Positions 7,926 to 16,790 are shown, numbered from the stretch's first letter. The stretch is DNA of 64,000 nucleotides from Roseiflexus castenholzii DSM 13941 (GCF_000017805.1 NC_009767.1:3947001-4011000), one strand, 5' to 3'. Made by a program: numbers and translations. Notes: generated from the letters alone by a model not told the origin.

Positions 7926-9566
7926 TCAGACGCGCTGGTATGCCACACGTCCATCGATGACCGTCATCTCAACCTGAATGTCTTTGATTTCCTCCACCGG
8001 ACAGGTGAAATAATCACGGTCGAGCACTGCCATATCCGCCAGGAAGCCAGGCGACAGGCGCCCTTTGACCTGCTCTTCGCGGGTGAGCCAGGCGCCGGCG
8101 GCGGTGCATGCATACAGCGCCTCGTCGCGGGTGATTGCCTCCTGCGGCGCAATTGGCGTTCCCTTCCAGGTTTTGCGCGTCACCAGGCTGTAGAGACTGA
8201 TCATAGGGTTGTAATGCACGGTGCTGGGAATATCACTCGTTGCGATCAGCGGAATGCCGCGATCCAGGTAGGTGCGCGCTGGCTTATACTGGTGCGCCAG
8301 CCGCTCGCCAACATCGCGGAAAAGATCGTCGCCTTCGTAGTAGATGAAGGTTGGCTGAATCACGGCGGCAATCTGATGTTTTGCCATATGCTGAAGGCTT
8401 TCTTCAGTGGCGAAGTAGGCATGGATCAGATTGTGGCGATGATCCTTGCGCGGCGAGGCTTCGATCACCTCAGCAAATGCGCGCGCTGCTTCGTGATGCG
8501 CCCGGTCGCCAATCGCGTGAATGCCGATGTCCCATCCCAGTGCGTGCCCACGGGCAAAGAACTCGCGCAGGTCTTCCGGGTCGAGGCGGTTGTAGTCGTA
8601 CACCCGGTCTTCACCAACGAACGGTTGGAACATCCATGCCGTGCGACTGGTCGTACCGCCGTCGATAGCCATTTTCAGCCCGCCAAGGCTCAGCCAGTGA
8701 TCGCCTAATCCGCTGTACACGCCCAATTCAGCAGCGCGCGCATTGAGTTGTTCGACGGTTTCGTCTTCACGGAAGCCGTGCCACGAGGGCATCAGATTGA
8801 CACGCACCGGCAACCGGCCCGCGCGCCGGGCATCCAGGTAGGCTCGCATCTCCCAGGGACACAACCCCGGATCGAGAATGCTGGTGACGCCAACCGCCAG
8901 ATATGCGCGGCCGGCGGCTTCGAGCGCATCCACTGCCTGTTCGGGGGTCGGGTCGGCGATCAGGCGGCGACAGAAGAGTTTGGCGGAGGCGCGCAGAACA
9001 CCGCTCGGCGAACCGTCCGCAAACCGCTCGATCCTGCCTCCCTGCGGGTCAGGCGTTGAGGCGTACACGCCGGCCAGTTCGAGCGCCCGGCTGTTCACAA
9101 CATCCATGTTGAAGAAACGTTTCAACAGCACCGGATGATCGGTCGTCGCGGCATCAAGATCGAGACGGTTGGGCAAACGACCCTCGGCAAAGAGCGACTC
9201 ATTCCACCCTTCGCCAATGATCCATTCGCCGCGTGGCGTATGCGTCGCCGCCTCGCGCACCATGGCGACCATGTCGGCAATCGAGGTGCACTGTTCGAGT
9301 TGCAGGCGAGAAAACTTGATCCCCAGTTCGAGCATGTGGTTATGTGCGTCGTTGAAGCCGGGAACCACCGTGCGCCCGCCCAGATCGATCTGTTCCGTGT
9401 GCGAACCGGCAAGATTACGCACGTCGGCATCATCGCCGATCGCAACGACCCGACCATCCTTGCAGGCGATGGCGGAGCACCGGGGTAATTCGCGGTCAAA
9501 CGTCCTGATAGCGCCATTGAACAGGATCAGGTCGGGCGCGAGATTGCGCACGCGGAGGGTTGGCAT
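7926..9566 (-). CDS. Amidohydrolase family protein, YtcJ-like
   Basis: A 546-residue metal-dependent hydrolase of the amidohydrolase superfamily (amidohydro_3 branch). It has the N-terminal small beta domain leading into VVPGFNDAHNHMLELG, the His-x-His metal site near residue 77. GIHAIGDRAHHEAARA near residue 350 and the late IATSDIPSTVHYNPM aspartate region near 445 complete the pattern. YtcJ-type enzymes hydrolyse amide or cyclic amide bonds; the substrate is not predictable. It is the first gene of a two-gene unit with the GNAT protein and is divergent from ruvB. Confidence 0.88.
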   Translation of the reverse strand: MPTLRVRNLAPDLILFNGAIRTFDRELPRCSAIACKDGRVVAIGDDADVRNLAGSHTEQIDLGGRTVVPGFNDAHNHMLELGIKFSRLQLEQCTSIADMVAMVREAATHTPRGEWIIGEGWNESLFAEGRLPNRLDLDAATTDHPVLLKRFFNMDVVNSRALELAGVYASTPDPQGGRIERFADGSPSGVLRASAKLFCRRLIADPTPEQAVDALEAAGRAYLAVGVTSILDPGLCPWEMRAYLDARRAGRLPVRVNLMPSWHGFREDETVEQLNARAAELGVYSGLGDHWLSLGGLKMAIDGGTTSRTAWMFQPFVGEDRVYDYNRLDPEDLREFFARGHALGWDIGIHAIGDRAHHEAARAFAEVIEASPRKDHRHNLIHAYFATEESLQHMAKHQIAAVIQPTFIYYEGDDLFRDVGERLAHQYKPARTYLDRGIPLIATSDIPSTVHYNPMISLYSLVTRKTWKGTPIAPQEAITRDEALYACTAAGAWLTREEQVKGRLSPGFLADMAVLDRDYFTCPVEEIKDIQVEMTVIDGRVAYQRV

Positions 9567-9610
9567 CGTCGTCCTCCCGATTCAGTACAGATGAAAGACA
9601 GGCGCGGGGT

Positions 9611-9653
9611 ATTATAGCACACGCACCACCGGCAAAAAGCAATGTGGTATAAT
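9611..9653. promoter_or_regulatory. Divergent -10 boxes between amidohydrolase and ruvB
   Basis: TATAAT is present on the minus strand at 9611-9616, about 45 bases before the amidohydrolase start. It is also present on the plus strand at 9648-9653, 27 bases before the ruvB ATG. Neither has a convincing -35 hexamer at 16-18 bp. The perfect -10 matches and the divergent layout support promoters here. Confidence 0.5.
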
Positions 9654-9679
9654 GACCGCACACGTGTGCGGAGGCCCCG

Positions 9680-10723
9680 ATGAGCGACGAACGAGTCGTC
9701 ACCCCCAGGGCAGGCGAAGAAGACCAACAGATCGAGAAAAGTCTGCGCCCACGCCGTCTTGCCGAGTTCATCGGACAGGAGAAGGTCGTTGAGCAGTTGC
9801 GCATTGCGATTGCCGCCGCCAAAGGGCGTGGCGAACCGCTCGATCATACGTTGCTCTATGGTCCGCCCGGGTTGGGGAAGACGAGTCTGGCAGGCGTGCT
9901 CGCCAACGAAATGGAGGTCAATATCAAACTGACGTCGGGTCCCGCCATCGAGCGCGCCGGCGACCTTGCTGCACTGCTGACCAATCTCCAGAAAGACGAT
10001 ATTCTGTTCATCGACGAGATCCATCGCCTGAATCGAGCTATCGAAGAAGTGCTCTACCCGGCGATGGAAGATTTCGCGCTCGATATTATGGTCGGGAAGG
10101 GACCAGGAGCGCGCAGCCTGCGCCTGAAACTGCCGCGCTTCACGGTGGTCGGCGCGACTACGCGCCTGGCGTTGCTTACGTCGCCGCTGCGCGACCGCTT
10201 TGGGTCGGTACACCGACTCGAATTCTACTCGGTCGATGCGCTCTACGAGATCGTGATGCGTTCGGCGCGTATTTTGGGGGTGGTATGCACGCCAGAAGGA
10301 GCGCGCGAAATAGCAGCGCGGGCGCGCGGCACGCCGCGCATCGTCAATCGGCTGCTGCGCCGCGTGCGCGATTATGCCCAGGTCATCGGCGATGGCATCA
10401 TCACGCTCGACGTGGCGCGCGATGCGCTGGCGAAACTGGAAGTCGATCACCTGGGACTCGATGAAAACGACCGACGGTTGCTGCGCGCTATCATCGACCT
10501 GTTCGGCGGGGGACCGGTCGGGCTTTCGACACTGGCTGCATCGCTTGCCGAAGAAGTCGATGCCATTGAGGACGTGTACGAGCCGTTTCTGCTGCAACTC
10601 GGGTTTTTGCAGCGCACGCCGCGCGGACGGATTGCCACGCGACGCGCTTATGAGCATCTCGGCGTTCCCTATGTCGAGCGCAGTGTTGATAACGGCGCTG
10701 AACAGGGACGCCTGTGGACGTGA
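9680..10723 (+). CDS. ruvB: Holliday junction DNA helicase RuvB
   Basis: A 347-residue AAA+ motor that drives branch migration of Holliday junctions with RuvA, before RuvC cleavage. The sequence has the RuvB start LRPRRLAEFIGQEKVVEQL, Walker A YGPPGLGKTSLA (about residue 60), Walker B ILFIDEIHRLNR (about 110), sensor 1 GATTRLALLTSPLRDRFG (about 155) and the C-terminal winged helix with LGFLQRTPRGRIATRRAYEHLG. The length is typical. ruvA and ruvC are not adjacent, which is common outside proteobacteria. Confidence 0.98.
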   Translation: MSDERVVTPRAGEEDQQIEKSLRPRRLAEFIGQEKVVEQLRIAIAAAKGRGEPLDHTLLYGPPGLGKTSLAGVLANEMEVNIKLTSGPAIERAGDLAALLTNLQKDDILFIDEIHRLNRAIEEVLYPAMEDFALDIMVGKGPGARSLRLKLPRFTVVGATTRLALLTSPLRDRFGSVHRLEFYSVDALYEIVMRSARILGVVCTPEGAREIAARARGTPRIVNRLLRRVRDYAQVIGDGIITLDVARDALAKLEVDHLGLDENDRRLLRAIIDLFGGGPVGLSTLAASLAEEVDAIEDVYEPFLLQLGFLQRTPRGRIATRRAYEHLGVPYVERSVDNGAEQGRLWT

Positions 10724-11191
10724 CTATGTGCTGCTTTTGTTGCTGACCCCCTCGAAGAGCGGCAGATACTCCCCATACCCTTCTTCTTCCAGTTTTTCGA
10801 CCGGAATAAATCGCAATGCGGCGGAGTTCATGCAATAGCGCAGACCGGTTGGCGCCGGACCATCATCGAACACGTGCCCAAGGTGCGAGTCGCCGTGTTT
10901 CGAGCGCACTTCGGTGCGCACCATCCAGAGTTTCCGATCTTCGCGGGTGACGATATTGCCCGGCTCGAGGGGCTTTGTGAAACTGGGCCAACCGGTGCCC
11001 GAATCGTACTTATCGAGCGAACTGAACAATGGCTCACCCGATACGACATCCACATAAATGCCATGCGCCTTGTTATTCCAGTAAGCGTTCTGGAACGGCG
11101 GTTCGGTGCCTTCGTGTTGCGTGACTTCGTACTGCTCCGGCGTCAACCGCCGTCGCAGTTCGTCGTCTGATGGTTTCGTGTATTGTTTCAC
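10724..11191 (-). CDS. msrB: Peptide-methionine (R)-S-oxide reductase MsrB
   Basis: A 155-residue enzyme that reduces methionine-R-sulfoxide in oxidised proteins. Key elements are SGTGWPSFTKPL (about residue 65), SHLGHVFDDGP (about 103) and the active-site RYCMNSAALRF (about 119). The protein contains a single cysteine: the four zinc cysteines of many MsrB proteins are absent, and the usual resolving Cys (SGCGWPSF in other members) is Thr. Its stop codon directly abuts the ruvB stop in a convergent arrangement. The single-Cys form suggests direct reduction by thioredoxin or another thiol. Confidence 0.95.
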   Translation of the reverse strand: MKQYTKPSDDELRRRLTPEQYEVTQHEGTEPPFQNAYWNNKAHGIYVDVVSGEPLFSSLDKYDSGTGWPSFTKPLEPGNIVTREDRKLWMVRTEVRSKHGDSHLGHVFDDGPAPTGLRYCMNSAALRFIPVEKLEEEGYGEYLPLFEGVSNKSST

Positions 11192-11426
11192 TGACTCCTC
11201 CTATGCGCGATCAGCACATATCTCCTTTTCAGTGTACCATGAAGTCATCGCCTCTTGCCGGAAGTGGTGACAGGTGGGATTGTCCAGTTCTATCGTCCCG
11301 TGCCATCAGTATGGTACGGATGGAGCCGCAAGGACTGTTTCTCAGCAGCGGCGTCCCGCCAGGCGACGGACGTCAGCGTACCCTTGTGACGCTCAATTTG
11401 CACACCCACACTCCTTCTGGTAATCT

Positions 11427-12203
11427 ATGCTGACGTTGCTCGACAGGCGGGCGAGAGGCATGGAGCGCACGGAATACGAGGTGATGGCGGCTGTCGAGAG
11501 CCGTCACTGGTGGTACGGCGGCATGCGCGCGATTGCGGCGGCGCTGCTCGATGAGGTCTATGCCGGGCGGCGCGATCTGCGCATTCTCGACGCCGGTTGC
11601 GGCACCGGTGGGAACGTCGTCTTTCTACGGCGGTACGGGTCGGTCGCGGCGGTCGATCTGGCGCCGGAAGCGGCGCTTTTCGGCGCTGAGCGACTGCGCG
11701 GCGCGTTGGTGCGGGCAAGTGTGCTGGCATTGCCATTTGTCGATGAATGGTTCGATCTGGTCACATCGTTCGAGGTGTTGTACCATCGGGATGTTCCCGA
11801 TGAAACCGTTGCACTGCGTGAGACGTGGCGCGTGCTCCGTCCCGGCGGACGGTTGTTACTGCGCCTCCCCGCCTTCGAGTGGCTGCGCGGCAGGCACGAT
11901 TGCGCCGTCCACGGACGGCGCCGCTACACTGCGAACGAGGTGCGCGAGTTGCTTCAGCCACAGGGATTCGAGGTCGAACGCATATCGTATGTCAACACCC
12001 TGCTCCTGCCGCTCCCACTGACTCAGCGGTTCATTGAGCGCGTGGCGCCTGCCATTGATCGCAACGGCTCGGATCTTCAATTGCCGCCAGCGATGCTGAA
12101 CGAAGCGTTGCGCTGGCCCCTTGCCGCCGAAGCCGCCTGGATCGCGCGCGGCGGATCGTTTCCGGTGGGTCTCTCGGTGATCTGTCGGGCGCGGAGGGTG
12201 TGA
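11427..12203 (+). CDS. Class I SAM-dependent methyltransferase
   Basis: A 258-residue cytoplasmic methyltransferase (type 11). The SAM-binding motif I is ILDAGCGTGGNVVFL near residue 51, the acidic residue of strand 2 is in VAAVDLAPEA, and the post-motif FDLVTSFEVLYHRDVPDE is near residue 110. The start MLTLLDRRARGMERTEYEVM has a second Met at residue 12. The substrate is unknown. The last codons run into a heptamer repeat: the TGA stop is followed at once by GAGAACT words. A second small methyltransferase lies downstream on the same strand, so both may be in one unit with the VTT protein. Confidence 0.82.
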   Translation: MLTLLDRRARGMERTEYEVMAAVESRHWWYGGMRAIAAALLDEVYAGRRDLRILDAGCGTGGNVVFLRRYGSVAAVDLAPEAALFGAERLRGALVRASVLALPFVDEWFDLVTSFEVLYHRDVPDETVALRETWRVLRPGGRLLLRLPAFEWLRGRHDCAVHGRRRYTANEVRELLQPQGFEVERISYVNTLLLPLPLTQRFIERVAPAIDRNGSDLQLPPAMLNEALRWPLAAEAAWIARGGSFPVGLSVICRARRV

Positions 12204-12465
12204 GAACTGAGAACTGAGAACCAGGAACGAGAGCATCGCCTATCGCCTGAACCCTATCGCCTATCGCCTGAACCCTATCGCCTATCGCCTGAACCCTATC
12301 GCCTATCGCCTGAACCCTATCGCCTATCGCCTGAACCCTATCGCCTATCGCCTGAACCCTATCGCCTATCGCCTGAACCCTATCGCCTATCGCCTGAACC
12401 CTATCGCCTATCGCCTGAACCCTATCGCCTATCGCCTGAACCCTATCGCCTATCGCCTGTTTTCT
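12202..12465. repeat. Heptamer tract between two methyltransferase genes
   Basis: Nearly the whole intergenic space is made of 7-base words. First come GAGAACT, GAGAACT, GAGAACC and AGGAACG. Then a 21-bp higher-order unit follows, made of CCTATCG, CCTATCG and CCTGAAC, with ten CCTGAAC words counted between 12246 and about 12440. The units are almost identical, which suggests recent expansion. Because 21 is a multiple of three, all frames stay open; the resulting long shadow frame is not a gene. Confidence 0.92.
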
Positions 12466-12468
12466 GCC

Positions 12469-13140
12469 ATGCTTCAAACATTGCTCAACAAACTTTCCGC
12501 CCACCCAGGACTCTGGGGTTTTCTGCGTCGCGTCGTCGAGGATGGATTCGACGCCGAAAAAGATGTGATCGCGCGCGAACTGCAACCCTGGCGTGACGCA
12601 GGGCAGCGCCGATTCCTCGATTTTGGCTGCGGTACCGGCGAATTTTCGATCTGCTTTCCGGCAGAATCGTATTTTGGCGTCGATATTGCCCGGCACTACA
12701 TTCACTACGCCGGTCGTCGCCGTCCGGGACGTTACGCTGTGATGAGCGGCGCAGGGCTTGGCTTTGCATCGGGAAGTTTCGACGGCGGGCTTGTTCTTGG
12801 CGTGTTCCACCACCTCCCCGATGACCTGGTGCGCACCGCCATCACCGATCTCCACCGTGTGTTGCGCCCCGGCGCGACGCTCCTGGTGATGGAAGACATC
12901 CCTTCTCCGCGTCCGTGGAATGTGTTGGGACATCTGATGCACTGGCTGGATCGCGGCGATCATATTCGCGAAGACGAAGCCTACCGCGCGCTTATGCAGC
13001 CGTACTTCTCGCTGCGTCGCTGGTACCATATCAAAAGCGGCATTTGCGATCTGGCGGTCTATGTGCTGGATCGCACGGATGATCCGGTCATCCTGCATGG
13101 GGAAGCAGCTGCTGCACGCCAGCTCGACGCCGGAGCATAG
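12469..13140 (+). CDS. Class I SAM-dependent methyltransferase
   Basis: A 223-residue cytoplasmic methyltransferase. Motif I is FLDFGCGTGEF near residue 45, strand 2 is YFGVDIARHY, and VLGVFHHLPDDLV near residue 105 is the typical post-motif of type 11 enzymes. The substrate is unknown. The ATG at 12469 lies only a few bases after the heptamer tract and has no clear ribosome site, so translation may depend on the tract. The VTT membrane protein follows at once (stop 13138-13140, next start 13142), which indicates an operon. Confidence 0.8.
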   Translation: MLQTLLNKLSAHPGLWGFLRRVVEDGFDAEKDVIARELQPWRDAGQRRFLDFGCGTGEFSICFPAESYFGVDIARHYIHYAGRRRPGRYAVMSGAGLGFASGSFDGGLVLGVFHHLPDDLVRTAITDLHRVLRPGATLLVMEDIPSPRPWNVLGHLMHWLDRGDHIREDEAYRALMQPYFSLRRWYHIKSGICDLAVYVLDRTDDPVILHGEAAAARQLDAGA

Positions 13141-13141
13141 C

Positions 13142-13822
13142 GTGGAACATCTTCCAACCCGGGTTCAATCATTTCTTCTCAGACCGCGCCGCCTGGTCGT
13201 TGGCGCGCTGCTCGTGATTGTCGCCGGCGCGGCACTCTGGCTCTTCCGCGCGTCCGGCGCGCTCCTGCATCCCATCTTTATTCGTGACATGGCGCACTCG
13301 CTTGGTTTCTTCGGACCACCAGCGTTGATCGGCGCGCTGGCATTGCTGCTGGTTGCGCCTGTTGCACCAGCCGCCGTGTTGCAGATCGGCGCCGGGCTGG
13401 CATTCGGACCGGTGGCGGGGTTTCTGTACACCCTGGTTGCCGACCTGATCGGCGCCAGCGCCGGTTTCTGGCTCGCCAGACGATGGGGGCGATCGGTGAT
13501 CGAGCCGCGGTTGTCGCCTGCGATGCGTGAACAGGTCGAGCGCCTGACACAGCGGATGACGTGGCGCAGTGTCATGCTGTTGCGGCTGCTGCCGGGTCCC
13601 GCCTACCCGCTGGTATCATTTGCGGCAGGGTACTCGCGCCTTGGATTTGGCGCGTACACGCTGGCTTCTCTGGCAGGCGTCTCCCCGGCGCTGGCGTTGC
13701 TGGCATTCGCCGGCGATCTGGCAACATATTCACCACTACTGGCGTTCGGGCTGGTTGCGCTGATCGTCGGAGCGCTGGCGCTCGCCGGGCGTCGGTTGAG
13801 CCGTCGCATACCGTCTGCGTAA
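13142..13822 (+). CDS. VTT domain (TVP38/TMEM64/DedA-like) membrane protein
   Basis: A 226-residue integral membrane protein with about five hydrophobic segments. The conserved VTT core is visible: GAGLAFGPVAGFLYTLVADLIGA and later RLLPGPAYPLVSFAAGYSRLGFGAYTL. The family (PF09335) is linked to lipid scrambling and membrane homeostasis. The GTG at 13142 follows GGAG with six bases spacing and leaves 1 base after the previous stop; a longer in-frame ATG at 13061 would overlap the methyltransferase deeply and is rejected. Its 3' end overlaps the convergent gene by 87 bp, an unusually large overlap. Confidence 0.82.
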   Translation: MEHLPTRVQSFLLRPRRLVVGALLVIVAGAALWLFRASGALLHPIFIRDMAHSLGFFGPPALIGALALLLVAPVAPAAVLQIGAGLAFGPVAGFLYTLVADLIGASAGFWLARRWGRSVIEPRLSPAMREQVERLTQRMTWRSVMLLRLLPGPAYPLVSFAAGYSRLGFGAYTLASLAGVSPALALLAFAGDLATYSPLLAFGLVALIVGALALAGRRLSRRIPSA

Positions 13823-14803
13823 CCAGAGAAGCAACGCGATCACCCACCCCAACCAGGCAAGCGCCGTTTTTCCGTAACGAGCGATAATCAGAGCGATGAG
13901 CACGACCAGGCGCGCGCTCCACAGCACCGCATACGGAAGCGGAGCAACCCTGACCGGCGTTCCCCAATCGAGCGCGGCGATCCGTTCGAGATGCCCATTG
14001 GCGACACACTGTTCCAATGTGGCAACATAAATAATGTCCGTACAGGCAGCCGCCAGGAGCAAATTATGCCGTAATGCGTCCCAGTGCAGGATCGCGTCGC
14101 CGCTGCCCGAACTCCCAACCGCAAGCGCATCGGCGGACGGTCCGTAGACAGCAATCAGTGCGCTGCCAAACCATTCCGGTGCGGTTTCGCTCAGGCACAT
14201 CAACACCTCGATATCGGCAGGCAGATCGACAATATCGAGCGCGCGCTGGAGGAGCGTCGTCCCTACACGACGATCATCAGCGATCAGCGGAATCTGATAC
14301 GCGTGAACTTCGTAGCCGTCGCGTCGCGCCACCGCCATCACTTCGAGATATGCCGCGCGTGCCGCCGGGAAGAGGGCATTATCGCGCGCCAGCCAGATAC
14401 GCCGCACAATTTCGCGCGCACCACCCCACCCTGCGAACAGCGCATCACTCAATGGCGGCTCCATATCGAAGCCGACGGCGACGAACCGCAAGCCATTCGC
14501 CTGCGCCCATGCATGAAACGCCTGATAACACGCCGCAGCGCGCGGATAGTTCTGAAGATTGAACGCCAGCCCCTCATCGGCGGGCAACGTTAGCCAGGCG
14601 ACAACCGGAATGTCGTGGGTGTTGAGCAGGCGTGTTGCGGCGGCATACCCATCGTCGAAGACAGACAGTGCAAGCGCCACACCGTAGGCGCGCGCCGCCA
14701 GCAGGTTCAGCACGTCCGGGCGATCCAGCAGGCGCAGCAGCGCCGCCCCGCTCAACTCGCAGAAGAAAAAGAGTTGCGGTTCTTCGTGCAATGTCGAAAT
14801 CAT
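13736..14803 (-). CDS. Hypothetical protein with C-terminal membrane anchor
   Basis: A 355-residue protein with no recognised family. There is no N-terminal signal peptide. The body shows alternating strands and helices (PVVAWLTLP, FVAVGFDMEPP, YEVHAYQIPLI, IEVLMCLSETAPEW) that could be a TIM-barrel, and the acidic GFDMEPP strand end resembles a glycoside-hydrolase active site. This is only a visual impression. Near the C-terminus a hydrophobic helix (about residues 296-325) is followed by a basic RRRYATAQ tail. The last 87 bp lie under the opposite-strand VTT gene. The start ATG is 14801-14803. Confidence 0.6.
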   Translation of the reverse strand: MISTLHEEPQLFFFCELSGAALLRLLDRPDVLNLLAARAYGVALALSVFDDGYAAATRLLNTHDIPVVAWLTLPADEGLAFNLQNYPRAAACYQAFHAWAQANGLRFVAVGFDMEPPLSDALFAGWGGAREIVRRIWLARDNALFPAARAAYLEVMAVARRDGYEVHAYQIPLIADDRRVGTTLLQRALDIVDLPADIEVLMCLSETAPEWFGSALIAVYGPSADALAVGSSGSGDAILHWDALRHNLLLAAACTDIIYVATLEQCVANGHLERIAALDWGTPVRVAPLPYAVLWSARLVVLIALIIARYGKTALAWLGWVIALLLWLRRRYATAQPTPGERQRSDDQRNQPERQ

Positions 14804-14878
14804 AGGCGGATCATTGTAGCATGGGTGACAAAACTGGTATCATACTATCGATGATATTCGTCTGAGAAAGAAATTTCG

Positions 14879-15865
14879 ATGACCGCCCTTGTCGAAACAC
14901 ATGACCTGACGCGCCGGTATGGATCGAACCTGGCGCTGGATCATCTGAACCTCACCATTCCCGAAGGCGCCATCTTCGGCTTTATCGGACCAAACGGCGC
15001 CGGCAAGACGACGACCATGCGCATCCTGACAACGCTGCTGGCGCCAACGTCGGGGGAGGCGCGCGTCGCTGGCATATCCGTCACCCGCGAGCCACGCGCC
15101 GTGCGGCGGCTTGTTGGCTTTATGCCCGATTTCTTCGGCGTCTACGATAATATGAAGTCGTGGGAATACCTCGACTTTTTCGGTCGCGCATACAGCATAC
15201 CGGCGCAACGGCGCCAGCAATTGATCGGTGAACTGCTGGCACTGGTCGATCTGGAGCACAAGCGCGATGAGCCGGTGATGTCGCTATCACGCGGCATGAA
15301 ACAGCGGTTGAGTCTGGCGCGTTCCATGATGCACGACCCCCGCCTGCTCATTCTGGACGAACCGGCAAGTGGTCTCGACCCGCGGGCGCGCATCGAACTG
15401 CGCGAATTACTGAAGGAACTGCGGGCGATGGGGAAAACGATCATGATCAGTTCGCACATTCTGAGCGAACTTGCAGAAATGTGCACCCACATCGGCATTA
15501 TCGAGCGGGGCAAACTGCTTGCGGCAGGCGAAGTGCAGGAGATTCTGCGCACCATGCGTCCCCATCGCATTGTTGAAATTCGTGTCGTATCCGGCGCTGC
15601 GCGCGCCGAAGAGCTGCTGCGCACACACGCTGATGTGCTGGAGTTGCGTCGTGAAGGAGCACGCGCCGAGTCCGACGACGAGAACGCGCCGCTCGACGAC
15701 GAGACAGGACCGCACACGCTCCTGGCTGATTTTGCTGGCGATGAGCACGCACTGGGTGAATTACTGGCAATGCTGATCGCAGCGGGGGTGCGAATCTCCC
15801 ATTTTGCCGAACAATCCGGCGACCTCGAAGATATTTTTCTGCACGTCACAAAAGGCGTCGTCTGA
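14879..15865 (+). CDS. ABC-2 type exporter ATP-binding protein
   Basis: A 328-residue ATPase of an ABC-2 type exporter. Walker A is GPNGAGKTTTMR (about residue 40), the Q-loop region is FMPDFFGVYDNM, the signature is SLSRGMKQRLSLARSM (about 138) and Walker B is LLILDEPASGLDPRARI (about 158). The C-terminal 100 residues form a regulatory extension rich in Glu/Asp (residues about 250-285) that is longer than in many members. The adjacent permease starts 10 bases after its stop, so the pair forms one transporter. The substrate is unknown. Confidence 0.93.
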   Translation: MTALVETHDLTRRYGSNLALDHLNLTIPEGAIFGFIGPNGAGKTTTMRILTTLLAPTSGEARVAGISVTREPRAVRRLVGFMPDFFGVYDNMKSWEYLDFFGRAYSIPAQRRQQLIGELLALVDLEHKRDEPVMSLSRGMKQRLSLARSMMHDPRLLILDEPASGLDPRARIELRELLKELRAMGKTIMISSHILSELAEMCTHIGIIERGKLLAAGEVQEILRTMRPHRIVEIRVVSGAARAEELLRTHADVLELRREGARAESDDENAPLDDETGPHTLLADFAGDEHALGELLAMLIAAGVRISHFAEQSGDLEDIFLHVTKGVV

Positions 15866-15875
15866 AGGAATGCCT

Positions 15876-16781
15876 ATGCCAGAACTTAATCCAATCCTGG
15901 TGAAAGACCTGCGCAGCCGCATGCGCGGCGCGCGCGCGTACATTCTGCTTACGATCTATCTGCTCATTCTGGCGGGAGTCACACTGCTGCTCTATGCGGC
16001 GCTCTCAGGCGAAAGCTCCAACGATCTGAACGCCGGACGGCGAATCGGTCAGACGCTCTTTTTCACCATCGCAACCGTGGCACTGATCGAGGTCTGCCTG
16101 ATCACGCCAGTGCTAACATCAGGAAGCATTGCCGGCGAAAAAGAGCGTCAGTCGTATGACCTGCTGATCGCGTCATTGCTCACACCGTGGCAGATTGTGT
16201 GGGGCAAACTGGTGTCGGCGCTGGCGTTCGCTCTGCTTCTGATCGTGGCGATTGTGCCGGTGATGAGCCTGGCATTTCTGTTCGGCGGCATTGGGCTGAC
16301 GGAAGTGCTCATTGCAATCGCCGGGCTGGTTGTAACGGCGGTCCTCTACGCAACCATCGGCTTGTTCTGGTCCGCCGTGCTGCAAAGCTCCCTGGGAGCG
16401 ACCAGTTTCGCCATCGGCACAGTCATCGCCCTGCTGTTGGGCATTCCATTTCTCATTGTGATTTTCAGCCTGATCCTGGGATCCAGCGCGCCGTCAGATC
16501 TGCTGGACTCGGTCTGGTTCATCTATCTCAGCCGATTCGTCACTGCGTCGCACCCCTTTATTGCACTCGGCGCTACGGCGTCGCTCCTCTCGAGCGGAGG
16601 CGATGCTTTCTTCGAAGTCGTGCGGACAGGCACAACGATTGTGGTTGTGCCAAGCCCATGGTTGCTCTATATCGCGCTTTCGCTGATCGCTGTGATGCTG
16701 CTGTTGACAGCAAGCGTGCGACTCGTTCAGCCAGCGTCACCAGGCGCCGACCGGAAGAAGCGCACCGGCAGACAGGGATGA
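15876..16781 (+). CDS. ABC-2 type exporter permease
   Basis: A 301-residue inner-membrane permease with about six hydrophobic helices. It shows the family pattern NPILVKDLRSRMRGARAYILLTIYL at the N-terminus and GSIAGEKERQSYDLLIASLLTPWQIVWGKL near residue 95, typical of ABC-2 permeases. Two ATGs are possible at 15870 and 15876; the second has GAAGGA at six bases. It pairs with the ATPase directly upstream. A large extracytoplasmic or accessory domain is lacking, as is usual for short ABC-2 permeases. Confidence 0.88.
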   Translation: MPELNPILVKDLRSRMRGARAYILLTIYLLILAGVTLLLYAALSGESSNDLNAGRRIGQTLFFTIATVALIEVCLITPVLTSGSIAGEKERQSYDLLIASLLTPWQIVWGKLVSALAFALLLIVAIVPVMSLAFLFGGIGLTEVLIAIAGLVVTAVLYATIGLFWSAVLQSSLGATSFAIGTVIALLLGIPFLIVIFSLILGSSAPSDLLDSVWFIYLSRFVTASHPFIALGATASLLSSGGDAFFEVVRTGTTIVVVPSPWLLYIALSLIAVMLLLTASVRLVQPASPGADRKKRTGRQG

Positions 16782-16790
16782 ATGATATCG

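Noticed and set aside
12031..13098. A 355-residue minus-strand protein with QAIGDRV repeats
   Set aside because: It lies antisense to two methyltransferase genes and owes its length to the 21-bp repeat. The genes on the plus strand show clear family motifs.
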